Positions 36,777 to 44,999 of a stretch of 64,000 nucleotides of DNA are shown piece after piece. Each line of letters opens with the position of its first letter. Position 1 is the first letter of the stretch. The notes beneath the pieces were generated by a model. The model was not told the origin of the DNA, searched no databases, and saw nothing but the letters and a program-made list of their open reading frames with translations. The position numbers and the translations under genes were made by a program. The stretch comes from an uncultured Cohaesibacter sp. (lineage in GTDB: Bacteria; Pseudomonadota; Alphaproteobacteria; Rhizobiales; Cohaesibacteraceae): the NCBI RefSeq assembly GCF_963667045.1, contig NZ_OY762934.1, positions 3,240,501-3,304,500 of the forward strand, in the 5' to 3' direction.

Positions 36777-36995
36777 ATGAACGAAAAACAAAGAGTATAC
36801 CGGTTTCTCACAGGGGTGGATGACGCCAACTTCTGTCACCGGGTTACCGAGGCGCTGTCCAAGGGCTGGGAGCTGCATGGCTCGCCAAGTCTGGCCTATG
36901 ACGCAGAGGCCAAGGTCATGAAATGCGGGCAGGCCGTGACCAAACTGGTCGAGCCCTTCGAGTATAGCCGGGACGTTGTTCTGGGAGCGCTTTGA
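36777..36995 (+). CDS. DUF1737 protein
   Basis: 72 residues. Begins two bases after the stop of the CoA ester lyase gene, so the two must be co-transcribed. The DUF1737 core is readable: YRFLTGVDDANFCHRVTEAL, then GWELHGSPSLAYD and GQAVTKLVEP. The family is small and of unknown function, and pairs repeatedly with malyl-CoA genes in Rhizobiales (from memory). Confidence 0.85.
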   Translation: MNEKQRVYRFLTGVDDANFCHRVTEALSKGWELHGSPSLAYDAEAKVMKCGQAVTKLVEPFEYSRDVVLGAL

Positions 36996-37042
36996 CCAGA
37001 GCGCTTTCTGATTGCTCCGCTCTGGCCAACAGGCAAAAAGAT

Positions 37043-37077
37043 AAAGATACAGCCTCAATTCTGAGGCTGTATCTTTT
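37043..37077. terminator. Terminator overlapping the end of the acetyltransferase gene
   Basis: AAAGATACAGCCTCA and TGAGGCTGTATCTTTTT form a perfect 15-bp stem with loop ATTC. The plus strand ends the mcl2-DUF1737 unit. On the minus strand it contains the last codons and the stop (37055-37057) of the acetyltransferase gene. Confidence 0.9.
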
Positions 37078-37603
37078 TGCGCATCGTGTAGTCAGTAACT
37101 TCGAAGTCCTGTGATCGATACAGGGCCAACGCCCGCTCGTTGAAGGCGAAGACATGCAGCCCGATGGATGACAAGCTCATGCCCGTTGCCACATCTTCAA
37201 GCGCTTGCATGGCGGCCCGTCCATAGCCCCGGCCGCGCATGGTTTCCTCGATTTCGATGTCATAGATGAAGGCGCTTTTCTGGTCGAATTGGCTCTGAAC
37301 CGCAAACCAGATGGTTCCGACCCTGTTGCCCTTCAGATCTGTCACCATGAACAGGTGATTGTTACTGGTTTGCAGCTTGTCAGGAAGGGCTTGCTGCATG
37401 CTGGATTGGGCAAATGCGCGTGCCGCTTCAAGGCTGCAGCCAAAAGTCTTCTGTTTGTCCTTGGCGTATTCTTCCGTGCAATGGTCAAACCAGCTCTGGA
37501 AATCACATTCCTCAAATGGCACGAGCTTTACTATTGCCGCTTCGCCTGCCTTTGACGATGCTTTGGTGGCTGGCGAGGGTGTGTGTGTTGGTACCTTGTT
37601 CAT
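37055..37603 (-). CDS. GNAT-family N-acetyltransferase
   Basis: 182 residues from the ATG at 37603 (AAGAGACC upstream). GNAT fold: the acetyl-CoA-binding motif A is RGRGYGRAAMQALEDVA near the middle of the domain, preceded by IYDIEIEETM, and motif B is IGLHVFAFNERALALYRSQD. The N-terminal 30 residues are low-complexity and probably flexible. Acceptor unknown. The stop codon and last seven codons lie within the terminator hairpin 37043-37077. Divergent from the siderophore-interacting protein gene. Confidence 0.9.
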   Translation of the reverse strand: MNKVPTHTPSPATKASSKAGEAAIVKLVPFEECDFQSWFDHCTEEYAKDKQKTFGCSLEAARAFAQSSMQQALPDKLQTSNNHLFMVTDLKGNRVGTIWFAVQSQFDQKSAFIYDIEIEETMRGRGYGRAAMQALEDVATGMSLSSIGLHVFAFNERALALYRSQDFEVTDYTMRKKIQPQN

Positions 37604-37829
37604 GAACGGTCTCTTTGGTGCAGGGATTGACGCGGATCGCCGGAGAGTGGTTCGATTCGCTCGGATTCTTCCCATTTTAGAAAGTGTGCTGGTGGATGGA
37701 TACAGGGATAACGGGCGGAGCGTGGCTTTCTTTCGTTATGTTAGAAAAGTTGAGTGCAATACTCTTGAATTGTTTCGTGAGCTTCCGATATGGTTCGGAT
37801 ATTTTGAAAACAGAGTGAGTGACGACACC

Positions 37830-38612
37830 ATGACCCTGGAAAACAGCAATGCCCCCGCCGTCGAGCGGGTGCGTCATGAATTGAAGAAACGGGACCTTGA
37901 AGTCTTGAGCGTCGAGCGGCTGACGCCTTCGATGGTGCGGGTGACACTTGGCGGCGAAAGCTTGGCGGACTTTACCAGTCTGGCGGCCGATGATCACATC
38001 AAGCTGTTCGTGCCGGACGCCAGCGGCATGATGGTTATGCGGGACTATACGCCGCGCGCTTATGACAATGAAGAGCAGACGCTGGTGGTCGACTTTGCTG
38101 TGCATGACGCCGGTCCGGCGATGGCCTGGGCGCTGACGGTGAAGCCGGGGGACAGGTTACAGGTTGGTGGCCCGCGTGGGTCTGCCGTGTTGAAGGGCGA
38201 TATCCGGCGCTTCATTCTCATTGGCGATGAAACCGCGCTGCCAGCGATCGGCCGACAGATCGAGGAAACCGGTGCTGGTGTGACAATCGATGCTTTCATC
38301 GCAGTTCCAGGTGCTGCGGACGAGCAGTCGTTCAGCACGGACGCGACCCTGACAACGACATGGATTCACCGGCCTGAGCATGCTTCCGGCGATCCGGAGC
38401 CATTCCTTGCCGCCATCGGCGATGTAGCCTGCGGGGAAGGTACCTATGTCTGGATTGCCGCCGAAGCTCGCGTGGCCAAGGCCATTCGTACCCATTTTCT
38501 GGAAGAGCGTGACCATCCCCTGACGTGGATGAAGGCCTCTGGCTACTGGGTCAAGGGGCAGGCAGACAGTTCGGAAAAGTCGATCGGGGAGGCTCCGCCC
38601 AAGATGGCCTGA
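37830..38612 (+). CDS. Siderophore-interacting protein (FAD reductase)
   Basis: 260 residues from the ATG at 37830 (GAGTGAG upstream). Family known for NAD(P)H-dependent reduction of ferric siderophores. The FAD-binding motif is RDYTPRAYD near residue 70, followed by FAVHDAGPAMAWA and the phosphate-binding region GGPRGSAV. The NAD(P) lobe shows FILIGDETALPAIGRQIEE, and the C-terminus has WIAAEARVAKAIR. An Irr/Fur-type iron box is not evident in 37604-37829. It stands between the mcl2/DUF1737 pair and mesaconyl-CoA hydratase, and is divergent from a GNAT gene. Confidence 0.9.
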   Translation: MTLENSNAPAVERVRHELKKRDLEVLSVERLTPSMVRVTLGGESLADFTSLAADDHIKLFVPDASGMMVMRDYTPRAYDNEEQTLVVDFAVHDAGPAMAWALTVKPGDRLQVGGPRGSAVLKGDIRRFILIGDETALPAIGRQIEETGAGVTIDAFIAVPGAADEQSFSTDATLTTTWIHRPEHASGDPEPFLAAIGDVACGEGTYVWIAAEARVAKAIRTHFLEERDHPLTWMKASGYWVKGQADSSEKSIGEAPPKMA

Positions 38613-38678
38613 GCCAGTGTGGCGGTGGGCATGCGTTGAAGGGGTGGCGGGAGATCGGCATTGCTCTTACTTTTCCTG

Positions 38679-38698
38679 TCTCTCTCTCTCTCTCTCTC
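38679..38698 (+). repeat. TC dinucleotide repeat (10 units)
   Basis: An uninterrupted (TC)10 tract lies 107 bp upstream of the mesaconyl-CoA hydratase gene, in a pyrimidine-rich stretch. It is not within a coding region. Confidence 0.9.
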
Positions 38699-38805
38699 TT
38701 GGCCTTTCTCCGCCTTTCCTCCAAATGACAGCTTTGCTGCGCTGCAATATATTGTCCGCAAGGCCCACGGCTTTTCTCATGCCGCGGGACAAGGAGGAGG
38801 GGACC

Positions 38806-39855
38806 ATGAGCAAGACAAATCCGGGCAATTATTTCGAAGATTTTTCAATCGGGCAGGTGATTCGCCATGCAACACCGCGCACGGTAACTGCCGGGGACGC
38901 TTCTCTCTATACGGCACTCTATGGGTCTCGTTTTGCAGTGCAGAGTTCCGACGCGTTTGCCCGGGGCCTTGGCTATGAAAAAGCGCCGCTCGATGATCTG
39001 CTGGTGTTCCATATTGTCTTCGGCAAGACCGTGCCGGATATTTCGCTCAATGCCGTGGCCAATCTGGGCTATGCGGGTTGCCGTTTTCTTGTGCCGGTGT
39101 TCCCGGGCGATAGCCTGACGGCCACCTCGGAAGTGATCGGGCTCAAGGAAAACTCAAACGGCAAGACCGGCGTCGTCTATGTGCGCTCCTGTGGGGTGAA
39201 CCAGCATGACGAGACCGTGCTCGATTATGTCCGCTGGGTGATGGTGCGCAAGAAGGATCCTGCCACGCCTACCGATCAGGACAGCGTGCCGTCGCTGCCA
39301 GCGGCACTAGCCCCCGATTCGCTTGGCGACGCGGTGCCCATTCTGGATGTCGACGGGTTTGACACTGATCTCTCGGGTTCGCCTTACAAGTGGTCCGACT
39401 ACGAGGTCGGCGAAAAGATCGATCATGTGGATGGCATGACCGTGGAAGAGGCCGAGCATCAGATGGCGACGCGTCTCTATCAGAACACCGCCAAGGTGCA
39501 TTTCAACCAGTTCACCGAAGGCAAGGGCCGATTCGGACGCCGGCTCATCTATGGCGGTCATGTGATTTCGCTGGCCCGCGCCCTGTCCTTCAACGGCCTG
39601 TCCAATGCCTTCCACGTCGCGGCGATCAATGGCGGACGTCATGTTGCGCCGCTTTTTGCCGGAGAAACCGTGTTTGCCTGGTCGGAAATCCTCGACAAGG
39701 CCGAACTGCCGGCACGGGACGATGTCGGGGCTTTGAGGGTCCGGCTGTGCGCCACCAAGGATGCCCCCTGCAGCAGCTTTCCGGGCAAGACGGAAACCGG
39801 TTATGAACCATCTGTCATTCTGGATATGGATCTGTGGTTGGTGCTTCCGCGCTGA
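38806..39855 (+). CDS. mch: MaoC-like mesaconyl-CoA hydratase
   Basis: 349 residues from the ATG at 38806, preceded by the strong site AAGGAGGAGGGG. Two hot-dog MaoC-type domains: the first with NYFEDFSIGQVIRHATPRTV, SSDAFARGLGYEKAPLDDLL, LNAVANLGYAGCRFLVPVFP and GLKENSNGKTGVVYVRSCGV; the second with YEVGEKIDHVDGMTVEEAEH, NTAKVHFNQ and IYGGHVISLARALSFNGL. Length and wording match mesaconyl-CoA hydratase (Mch, beta-methylmalyl-CoA dehydratase) of the ethylmalonyl-CoA pathway, which hydrates mesaconyl-CoA to beta-methylmalyl-CoA. It probably works with the mcl2-type product. It lies upstream of sdhCDAB. Confidence 0.9.
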   Translation: MSKTNPGNYFEDFSIGQVIRHATPRTVTAGDASLYTALYGSRFAVQSSDAFARGLGYEKAPLDDLLVFHIVFGKTVPDISLNAVANLGYAGCRFLVPVFPGDSLTATSEVIGLKENSNGKTGVVYVRSCGVNQHDETVLDYVRWVMVRKKDPATPTDQDSVPSLPAALAPDSLGDAVPILDVDGFDTDLSGSPYKWSDYEVGEKIDHVDGMTVEEAEHQMATRLYQNTAKVHFNQFTEGKGRFGRRLIYGGHVISLARALSFNGLSNAFHVAAINGGRHVAPLFAGETVFAWSEILDKAELPARDDVGALRVRLCATKDAPCSSFPGKTETGYEPSVILDMDLWLVLPR

Positions 39856-40302
39856 TCATGTTACAACGGGGTGAACCACCTTGGTTCGCAAGGCACCCTG
39901 ACATGTCCATGTTGCCGGGGTGACGAGGAGGGAATTGCGCAGAGTTTCGGCTCCGGGAGAATCGCCCCGAGGGCTTTTTGGGCTCATGCGTCAATGATTT
40001 GTGGCTTTAATGCCAAAAAATGGGAGGGTTTGCGAAATATCATTTATCATCCCCATCATTGCAACTAAGTTGCGTCACGTCCGCTAAGGTATTGCATACC
40101 TGATCTTAATCTGATCGGGGTAGTTGCTTCATTGTTCAAATGTGATGCTGTCCGTTAGGCGCAGTTTGGGCAAATTTCATCGATTTAGCGGGTTGGTCGC
40201 TTTGACCAGATCCAGAATTATCGCTATGACATCAGACATGCAGGCCAAAGTTTTGGTTAAATTTACCCATATAGCAAGTGTCAGCTGTCGAGGACCGAAA
40301 AT
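39856..40302 (+). promoter_or_regulatory. sdhCDAB promoter region
   Basis: 447 bp free of genes and AT-richer than its surroundings. A good promoter candidate is TTGACC (40202-40207), 17 bp, TATGAC (40225-40230), placing the start site near 40237. Farther up are a 6-3-6 palindrome AGGTAT-TGC-ATACCT (40087-40101) and direct repeats of CTGATC at 40100 and 40111. These could be operators. Confidence 0.45.
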
Positions 40303-40707
40303 ATGACAGACGTCGACCTGAAGGGCAAACGCCCTATTTCTCCCCATGTTCAACACGGTGCCTATAAAGTTACCCTGTCGATGGCAACCTCAATCAGCCA
40401 TCGTATGTCTGGTGTGGCCCTTTATGTTGGCATGTTCTTCCTGGCTTACTGGTTGATTGCTCTGGCAATCGGACCGGACGCCTTTGAAACCGCTCAGACC
40501 CTTTGGGGGGCCATTCTGGGACGGCTTGTGCTGTTCGTCTTTACCTGGGCGCTCATGCATCACATGATTGGTGGTATCCGTCACTTCATCTGGGATATCC
40601 CAGCCATGATAGAAAAGCCACAAATCGAATTTCTTTATCGCGCGACCCTGGTTGGTGGTTTTGTAACTACGATCATCATCTGGGTTATCGGCTACGCAGT
40701 GATGTAA
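40303..40707 (+). CDS. sdhC: Succinate dehydrogenase cytochrome b556 subunit
   Basis: 134 residues with three membrane helices (MFFLAYWLIALAIGP, LFVFTWALMHHMIGGIRHFI, GGFVTTIIIWVIGYAVM). The family motif S-x-S-x-x-H-R-x-(S/T)-G is present as SISHRMSG near residue 33. The His in ALMHHMIGGIRH is a candidate haem ligand. Membrane anchor of complex II, handing electrons from SdhB to ubiquinone. The ATG at 40303 opens the operon sdhCDAB. SdhD follows 18 bp downstream. Confidence 0.95.
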   Translation: MTDVDLKGKRPISPHVQHGAYKVTLSMATSISHRMSGVALYVGMFFLAYWLIALAIGPDAFETAQTLWGAILGRLVLFVFTWALMHHMIGGIRHFIWDIPAMIEKPQIEFLYRATLVGGFVTTIIIWVIGYAVM

Positions 40708-40725
40708 GTGCGAGGAGAGAGGACA

Positions 40726-41100
40726 ATGAAAACACCTATCAAAATTACGCGCGGTCTGGGTGAGGTTCACCACGGAACCGAACATCACTGGATGATGCGT
40801 CTGACTGCTGCGTTCCTGGTTATCCTCGGGCTTGGCTTTGTTGCCTTCGTCATTGCAGCCGCTGGCTCCAATTACGAAGAGGCCAAGGCGCTCGTGGGTC
40901 ATCCGCTCGTTGCTGTCTTCCTGCTGCTGGTTATCGGTGTTTCCGGATATCACACCTATCTTGGTGCAACCACGATCCCGGAAGACTATTTCCAGAACCA
41001 GCTTTACCGGACGCTGAGCAAGATCGTGAACAGCTTTGCGGCGATCGTCGTCTGTGCCGCCCTTTTCTTCGCGGTGCTTAAAGTGGCATTTGGAGGGTAA
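40726..41100 (+). CDS. sdhD: Succinate dehydrogenase hydrophobic anchor subunit
   Basis: 124 residues from the ATG at 40726, preceded by GAGGAGAGAGGAC; the 18 bp before it belong to the site, not the protein. Three membrane helices, with H-H-W at the N-terminus (GTEHHWMMRLTA) and YHTYLGATTIPEDYF between helices, the anchor's quinone/haem face. It completes the membrane part of complex II. Confidence 0.94.
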   Translation: MKTPIKITRGLGEVHHGTEHHWMMRLTAAFLVILGLGFVAFVIAAAGSNYEEAKALVGHPLVAVFLLLVIGVSGYHTYLGATTIPEDYFQNQLYRTLSKIVNSFAAIVVCAALFFAVLKVAFGG

Positions 41101-41106
41101 GATCAG

Positions 41107-42954
41107 ATGGCCAATACATATAATATCAATGGTCGTGCCTATGATGTTCACGACCACTATCATGACGTTGTGGTTCTGGGTGCCGGTGGTGCCGGGCTGC
41201 GCGCAACGCTCGGCATGGCCGAACAGGGGCTGCGCACCGCTTGCGTGACCAAGGTTTTCCCGACCCGTTCGCACACGGTTGCTGCTCAGGGCGGTATCGC
41301 TGCTTCCCTGCAGAACATGGGTCCGGACAGCTGGCAGTGGCATATGTATGACACCGTCAAGGGGTCTGACTGGCTCGGCGATACCGACGCCATGGAATAT
41401 CTTTGCCGTGAAGCGCCTGCTGCCGTTTACGAACTGGAACACTATGGTGTGCCTTTCTCCCGTACGGAAGAAGGCAAGATCTATCAGCGTCCGTTCGGCG
41501 GTCACATGCAGAACTACGGCGAAGGTCCTGCTGTGCAGCGTACCTGTGCTGCTGCCGACCGTACCGGCCACGCCATCCTGCATACGCTCTATGGCCAGTC
41601 CATCCGCAACAAGGCTGAATTCTACATCGAATATTTCGGCCTTGATCTGTTGATGAGCGAAGACGGTGTCTGCGAAGGTCTGGTTGCCTGGAACCTTGAC
41701 GACGGCACCATCCATCGCTTCAACGCAAAGATGGTTGTTCTGGCTACCGGCGGTTATGGCCGTGCCTACTTCTCCGCAACGTCGGCTCATACGATTACCG
41801 GTGACGGTAACGCCATGATCGCTCGCGCTGGCCTGCCGCTGCAGGACATGGAATTCGTTCAGTTCCACCCGACCGGCATCTATGGCGCCGGCTGCCTGAT
41901 CACCGAAGGTGTTCGTGGTGAAGGTGGTTATCTGGTGAACTCCGAAGGCGAACGCTTCATGGAGCGCTATGCTCCGAGCGCCAAGGACCTTGCGTCCCGT
42001 GACGTTGTTTCCCGCTGCATGACCATCGAAATTCGTGAAGGTCGCGGTGTTGGTCCTCTCAAAGACCATATCTATCTGCATCTCGATCACCTTGATCCGG
42101 ACATGCTGGCAGAACGTCTGCCGGGTATTTCCGAATCGGCCGAGATCTTTGCCGGTGTTGACGTGACCAAGGAGCCAATTCCGGTTCTGCCAACGGTTCA
42201 CTACAACATGGGTGGTATTCCGACCAACTATTGGGGCGAAGTTCTGGCTCCGACCAAGGAAGATCCGAACGCGATTGCTCCGGGCCTCATGGCGGTTGGT
42301 GAAGCTGCCTGTGCGTCTGTTCATGGCGCAAACCGTCTTGGTTCCAACTCGCTCATCGACCTTGTGGTCTTTGGCCGCGCCGCTGCCATCAAGGCAGGCA
42401 AGGTTATTGACCGCGAAGCTCCGATGCCGACGCCGAACCCGGCCTGCTTCGACAAGATCATGTCCAATTTCGACAAGGTCCGTCATGCAAACGGTTCGCA
42501 GTCCACTGCCCAGTTGCGCCTGAAGATGCAGAAGAGCATGCAGAACAATGCTGCCGTCTTCCGTACTCAGGAAACGCTGGAACAGGGTTGCAAGGAAATG
42601 GCTGCCATCTGGGGCGAGCTGGGTGACATGAAGGTGACCGACCGGTCGCTGGTATGGAACTCCGACCTGATGGAATCCCTTGAGCTGCAGAACCTGATGA
42701 TCAACGCCCTGCCGACGGTCGTTGGTGCTGAGGCCCGTAAGGAAAGCCGTGGCGCTCACGCTCGCGAAGACTATAAAGATGGTCCTCTGGGTGGTCGTGA
42801 TGACGAAAACTGGCGCAAGCATACGCTGGCTTGGATCGCTGAAGATGGCAAGGTCAAACTCGACTATCGTCCTGTCATTCTCGATCCGCTGACACCTCCG
42901 GAAGAAGGCGGTATCGAGTTGGCGAAGATCGCGCCGAAAGCTCGCGTCTACTAA
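41107..42954 (+). CDS. sdhA: Succinate dehydrogenase flavoprotein subunit
   Basis: 615 residues, usual length. Oxidises succinate to fumarate. The FAD dinucleotide fold is [20 protein letters not shown], and the FAD-binding His is in [10 protein letters not shown]. Active-site features are [21 protein letters not shown] and [14 protein letters not shown]. Codon choice (GGT, GCT, GTT frequent) differs from the neighbouring ordinary genes and suits a highly expressed enzyme. Follows sdhD with a 6-bp gap. Then a hairpin separates it from sdhB. Confidence 0.97.
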   Translation: MANTYNINGRAYDVHDHYHDVVVLGAGGAGLRATLGMAEQGLRTACVTKVFPTRSHTVAAQGGIAASLQNMGPDSWQWHMYDTVKGSDWLGDTDAMEYLCREAPAAVYELEHYGVPFSRTEEGKIYQRPFGGHMQNYGEGPAVQRTCAAADRTGHAILHTLYGQSIRNKAEFYIEYFGLDLLMSEDGVCEGLVAWNLDDGTIHRFNAKMVVLATGGYGRAYFSATSAHTITGDGNAMIARAGLPLQDMEFVQFHPTGIYGAGCLITEGVRGEGGYLVNSEGERFMERYAPSAKDLASRDVVSRCMTIEIREGRGVGPLKDHIYLHLDHLDPDMLAERLPGISESAEIFAGVDVTKEPIPVLPTVHYNMGGIPTNYWGEVLAPTKEDPNAIAPGLMAVGEAACASVHGANRLGSNSLIDLVVFGRAAAIKAGKVIDREAPMPTPNPACFDKIMSNFDKVRHANGSQSTAQLRLKMQKSMQNNAAVFRTQETLEQGCKEMAAIWGELGDMKVTDRSLVWNSDLMESLELQNLMINALPTVVGAEARKESRGAHAREDYKDGPLGGRDDENWRKHTLAWIAEDGKVKLDYRPVILDPLTPPEEGGIELAKIAPKARVY

Positions 42955-42966
42955 TGCCCTTCAAGT

Positions 42967-42994
42967 CGGGCAACATGACGTTGCCCGGCCTTTT
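42967..42994 (+). terminator. Terminator-like hairpin between sdhA and sdhB
   Basis: CGGGCAAC (42967-42974), loop ATGAC and GTTGCCCG (42980-42987) form a perfect 8-bp stem, followed by GCCTTTTCG with four T. It lies within the operon, 12 bp past the sdhA stop, so it may cause partial termination or act as a processing/stabilising element. Confidence 0.55.
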
Positions 42995-43056
42995 CGAACT
43001 TTATACCCGACGTCGCCGTGATGCGACCAGGGACGACCCGAATACGGAGCGAAAAG

Positions 43057-43839
43057 ATGGTTGAACTTGCGCTGCCGAAAAATTCACGGATTAAAGAAGG
43101 CAAGACCTGGCCAAAACCTGAAGGTGCGACCAACTTGACCGAATTCCGCGTGTATCGCTGGAATCCTGATGACGGCAAAAACCCACAGATCGACACCTAT
43201 TATGTTGATCGTGACAATTGTGGCCCAATGGTTCTCGACGGGCTGCTCTACATCAAAGACAATATCGACGCAACGCTGACGCTGCGCCGGTCCTGCCGCG
43301 AAGGCATCTGCGGTTCTTGCGCCATGAACATTGATGGTGCAAATACCCTCGCCTGCACCTTCGGCATGGATCAGTGCAAGTCCAAGACCGTCAAGGTCTA
43401 TCCGCTGCCGCACATGAAGGTGGTCAAGGACCTGGTACCCGACCTCAACAACTTCTATGCCCAGCATGCGTCCATCGAACCTTATCTGAAAACGGATACC
43501 CCGGCTCCGGATACCGAATGGCTGCAGTCCCATGAAGATCGTCAGAAGCTTGACGGCCTTTATGAATGTATCCTTTGCGCCTGCTGCTCGACCTCCTGCC
43601 CATCCTACTGGTGGAACGGCGATCGTTACATCGGCCCATCGGCTCTGCTGCAGGCTTATCGCTGGATCATCGACAGCCGCGACGAATATACCGGTGAACG
43701 TCTTTCCCAGCTCGATCATGCCTTCGGTGCCTATCGTTGCCACACGATCATGAACTGCACCAAGGTTTGCCCGAAAGGCCTGAACCCGGCCAAGGCAATT
43801 GCCGAAATCAAGCGCATGCTGCTTGAGCGCGCCGTTTAG
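43057..43839 (+). CDS. sdhB: Succinate dehydrogenase iron-sulfur subunit
   Basis: 260 residues from the ATG at 43057 (CGGAGCGAAAAG upstream). Three Fe-S clusters: the [2Fe-2S] site [16 protein letters not shown] with the distal LAC, then [15 protein letters not shown] for the [4Fe-4S] cluster, and [17 protein letters not shown] for the [3Fe-4S] cluster. Passes electrons from SdhA to the membrane anchor. Last gene of sdhCDAB, ended by the terminator 43880-43912. Confidence 0.96.
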   Translation: MVELALPKNSRIKEGKTWPKPEGATNLTEFRVYRWNPDDGKNPQIDTYYVDRDNCGPMVLDGLLYIKDNIDATLTLRRSCREGICGSCAMNIDGANTLACTFGMDQCKSKTVKVYPLPHMKVVKDLVPDLNNFYAQHASIEPYLKTDTPAPDTEWLQSHEDRQKLDGLYECILCACCSTSCPSYWWNGDRYIGPSALLQAYRWIIDSRDEYTGERLSQLDHAFGAYRCHTIMNCTKVCPKGLNPAKAIAEIKRMLLERAV

Positions 43840-43879
43840 GATTTCTGCGCAAGGGTGGTTTGCAGCCCACACGATTTCA

Positions 43880-43912
43880 GAAGCCGCTCTCCTGTATGGA
43901 GGGCGGCTTTTG
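43880..43912 (+). terminator. Terminator of sdhCDAB
   Basis: GAAGCCGC-T-CTCC and GGAG-G-GCGGCTTTT pair with one mismatch and end in T on the plus strand, 41 bp past the sdhB stop. Confidence 0.8.
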
Positions 43913-44255
43913 TCGTTTGAAGGGGTCGTTTGCAGCGAAACAAAGGCGGTGTGATTCCCAAGGTCGGGGGCTGGCGACGCGGAATGAACTAGACCGCGCT
44001 GTCCATATGTGGATGACGTCGAATGCGGCAGGAATGGGCATATGACGGTGAAAGTCTTTGAATTTATTGTTATAATTGGATCCTTGAAAGATCAGATGGG
44101 GCAAACCAGATAGGGGGAGTGCTGCCGACTAACCTGTTCTGTTGAGTACCGGGCCGATCAGGCGTTCGCGGATTGCGAATTTTCCTGATTGTCATGGTGT
44201 TGTCGGAAAGTTGGTTTAGTTGGCTGCCTGACTGTCCGCATAACGGGAGGCTCTC
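43913..44255. promoter_or_regulatory. Upstream region of the ArsC-like gene
   Basis: 343 bp without a gene. TATAAT at 44071-44076 in an AT-rich patch is a possible -10 element, but its -35 (GTGAAA, 44048-44053) is poor. Nothing else is recognised. Confidence 0.35.
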
Positions 44256-44708
44256 ATGCTGCAGACGAATATTCTGTTTCTCGACAAGACAAACAATGAT
44301 CGAAGCATATTGGCGGAAGCCTACTTCAATCGGGGGCTGAACAATGCCGTTCGAGCCTTCAGTGCCGGATTTGACCCATCCGAGCAGCTTGATCGCCATG
44401 TCTTCGATGTGCTCAGAGAGAACGGAATTGCGCCGGATGACTATATTCCGAAGCCGGTCGACATCTTCCTGCAGGCCTATTCGCCACGGATCGATCTGGT
44501 GGTGCTGTTTGAGCCGACGAGCCAGCGCTACAAGATGCCAATCTTTCCGGACAATCCTCCCGTGACCGTGCTGAGCGTTCTTGGTAATCTAGACCGGCAA
44601 GAGGCCGGTAGCCGCAAACGGGCGGTGAGGGCCTGCTATGCGGACCTGCGCCTGGCCATTGATCGGGCCGTGGCCACCGGATTGCTGCCGGGCTCGCTCG
44701 CCGCATGA
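44256..44708 (+). CDS. ArsC/LMW-phosphatase-like protein lacking the catalytic cysteine
   Basis: 150 residues. It follows the layout of arsenate reductases and low-molecular-weight tyrosine phosphatases: NILFLDKTNNDRSILAEAY corresponds to the N-terminal phosphate loop normally C-x5-R-S, then RAFSAGFDPSEQLD and FDVLRENGIAPDD match the ArsC-type FSAG and alpha-2 segments. The catalytic cysteine position, right after I-L-F-L, is Asp, and the loop glycine is Thr, while the R-S end is retained. The region where the ArsC redox cysteine would be also lacks Cys. So it is probably catalytically dead or repurposed. GGGAGG site before the ATG. Alone between sdh and fba. Confidence 0.75.
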   Translation: MLQTNILFLDKTNNDRSILAEAYFNRGLNNAVRAFSAGFDPSEQLDRHVFDVLRENGIAPDDYIPKPVDIFLQAYSPRIDLVVLFEPTSQRYKMPIFPDNPPVTVLSVLGNLDRQEAGSRKRAVRACYADLRLAIDRAVATGLLPGSLAA

Positions 44709-44999
44709 CGGAAGATGGCTTGGAAAACGGCCAAATCAGGCGATAAGCCATGCTCCAAGCGCATGCCTGTCTTTGTAAAAGTGCAGATGTTGGCCACCTA
44801 GGATGGTGTGGCGCAATGCCCGGTTCCGTTTCGCTAGTAATCGTTGAAGTGATTCAACATGTTGTGCTAATACCGGAATAACACTAATCGATAGTACCTA
44901 TGGAACACCATTCTTTGCTATTTTCTGGACGTTGAAGAAGGAATGTTTTATTTGACTATCGAGAATTAATTTAGTCTCGAAACTATAAGGGAGATCAGC

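Noticed and set aside
37649-37672. GGTTCGATTCGCTCGGATTC, resembling a tRNA T-loop
   Set aside because: No acceptor stem, anticodon arm or CCA context around it; no tRNA genes were found in the window.
39871-40068. 65-codon plus-strand frame before sdhC
   Set aside because: No binding site; overlaps the sdh control region; no homologous pattern.
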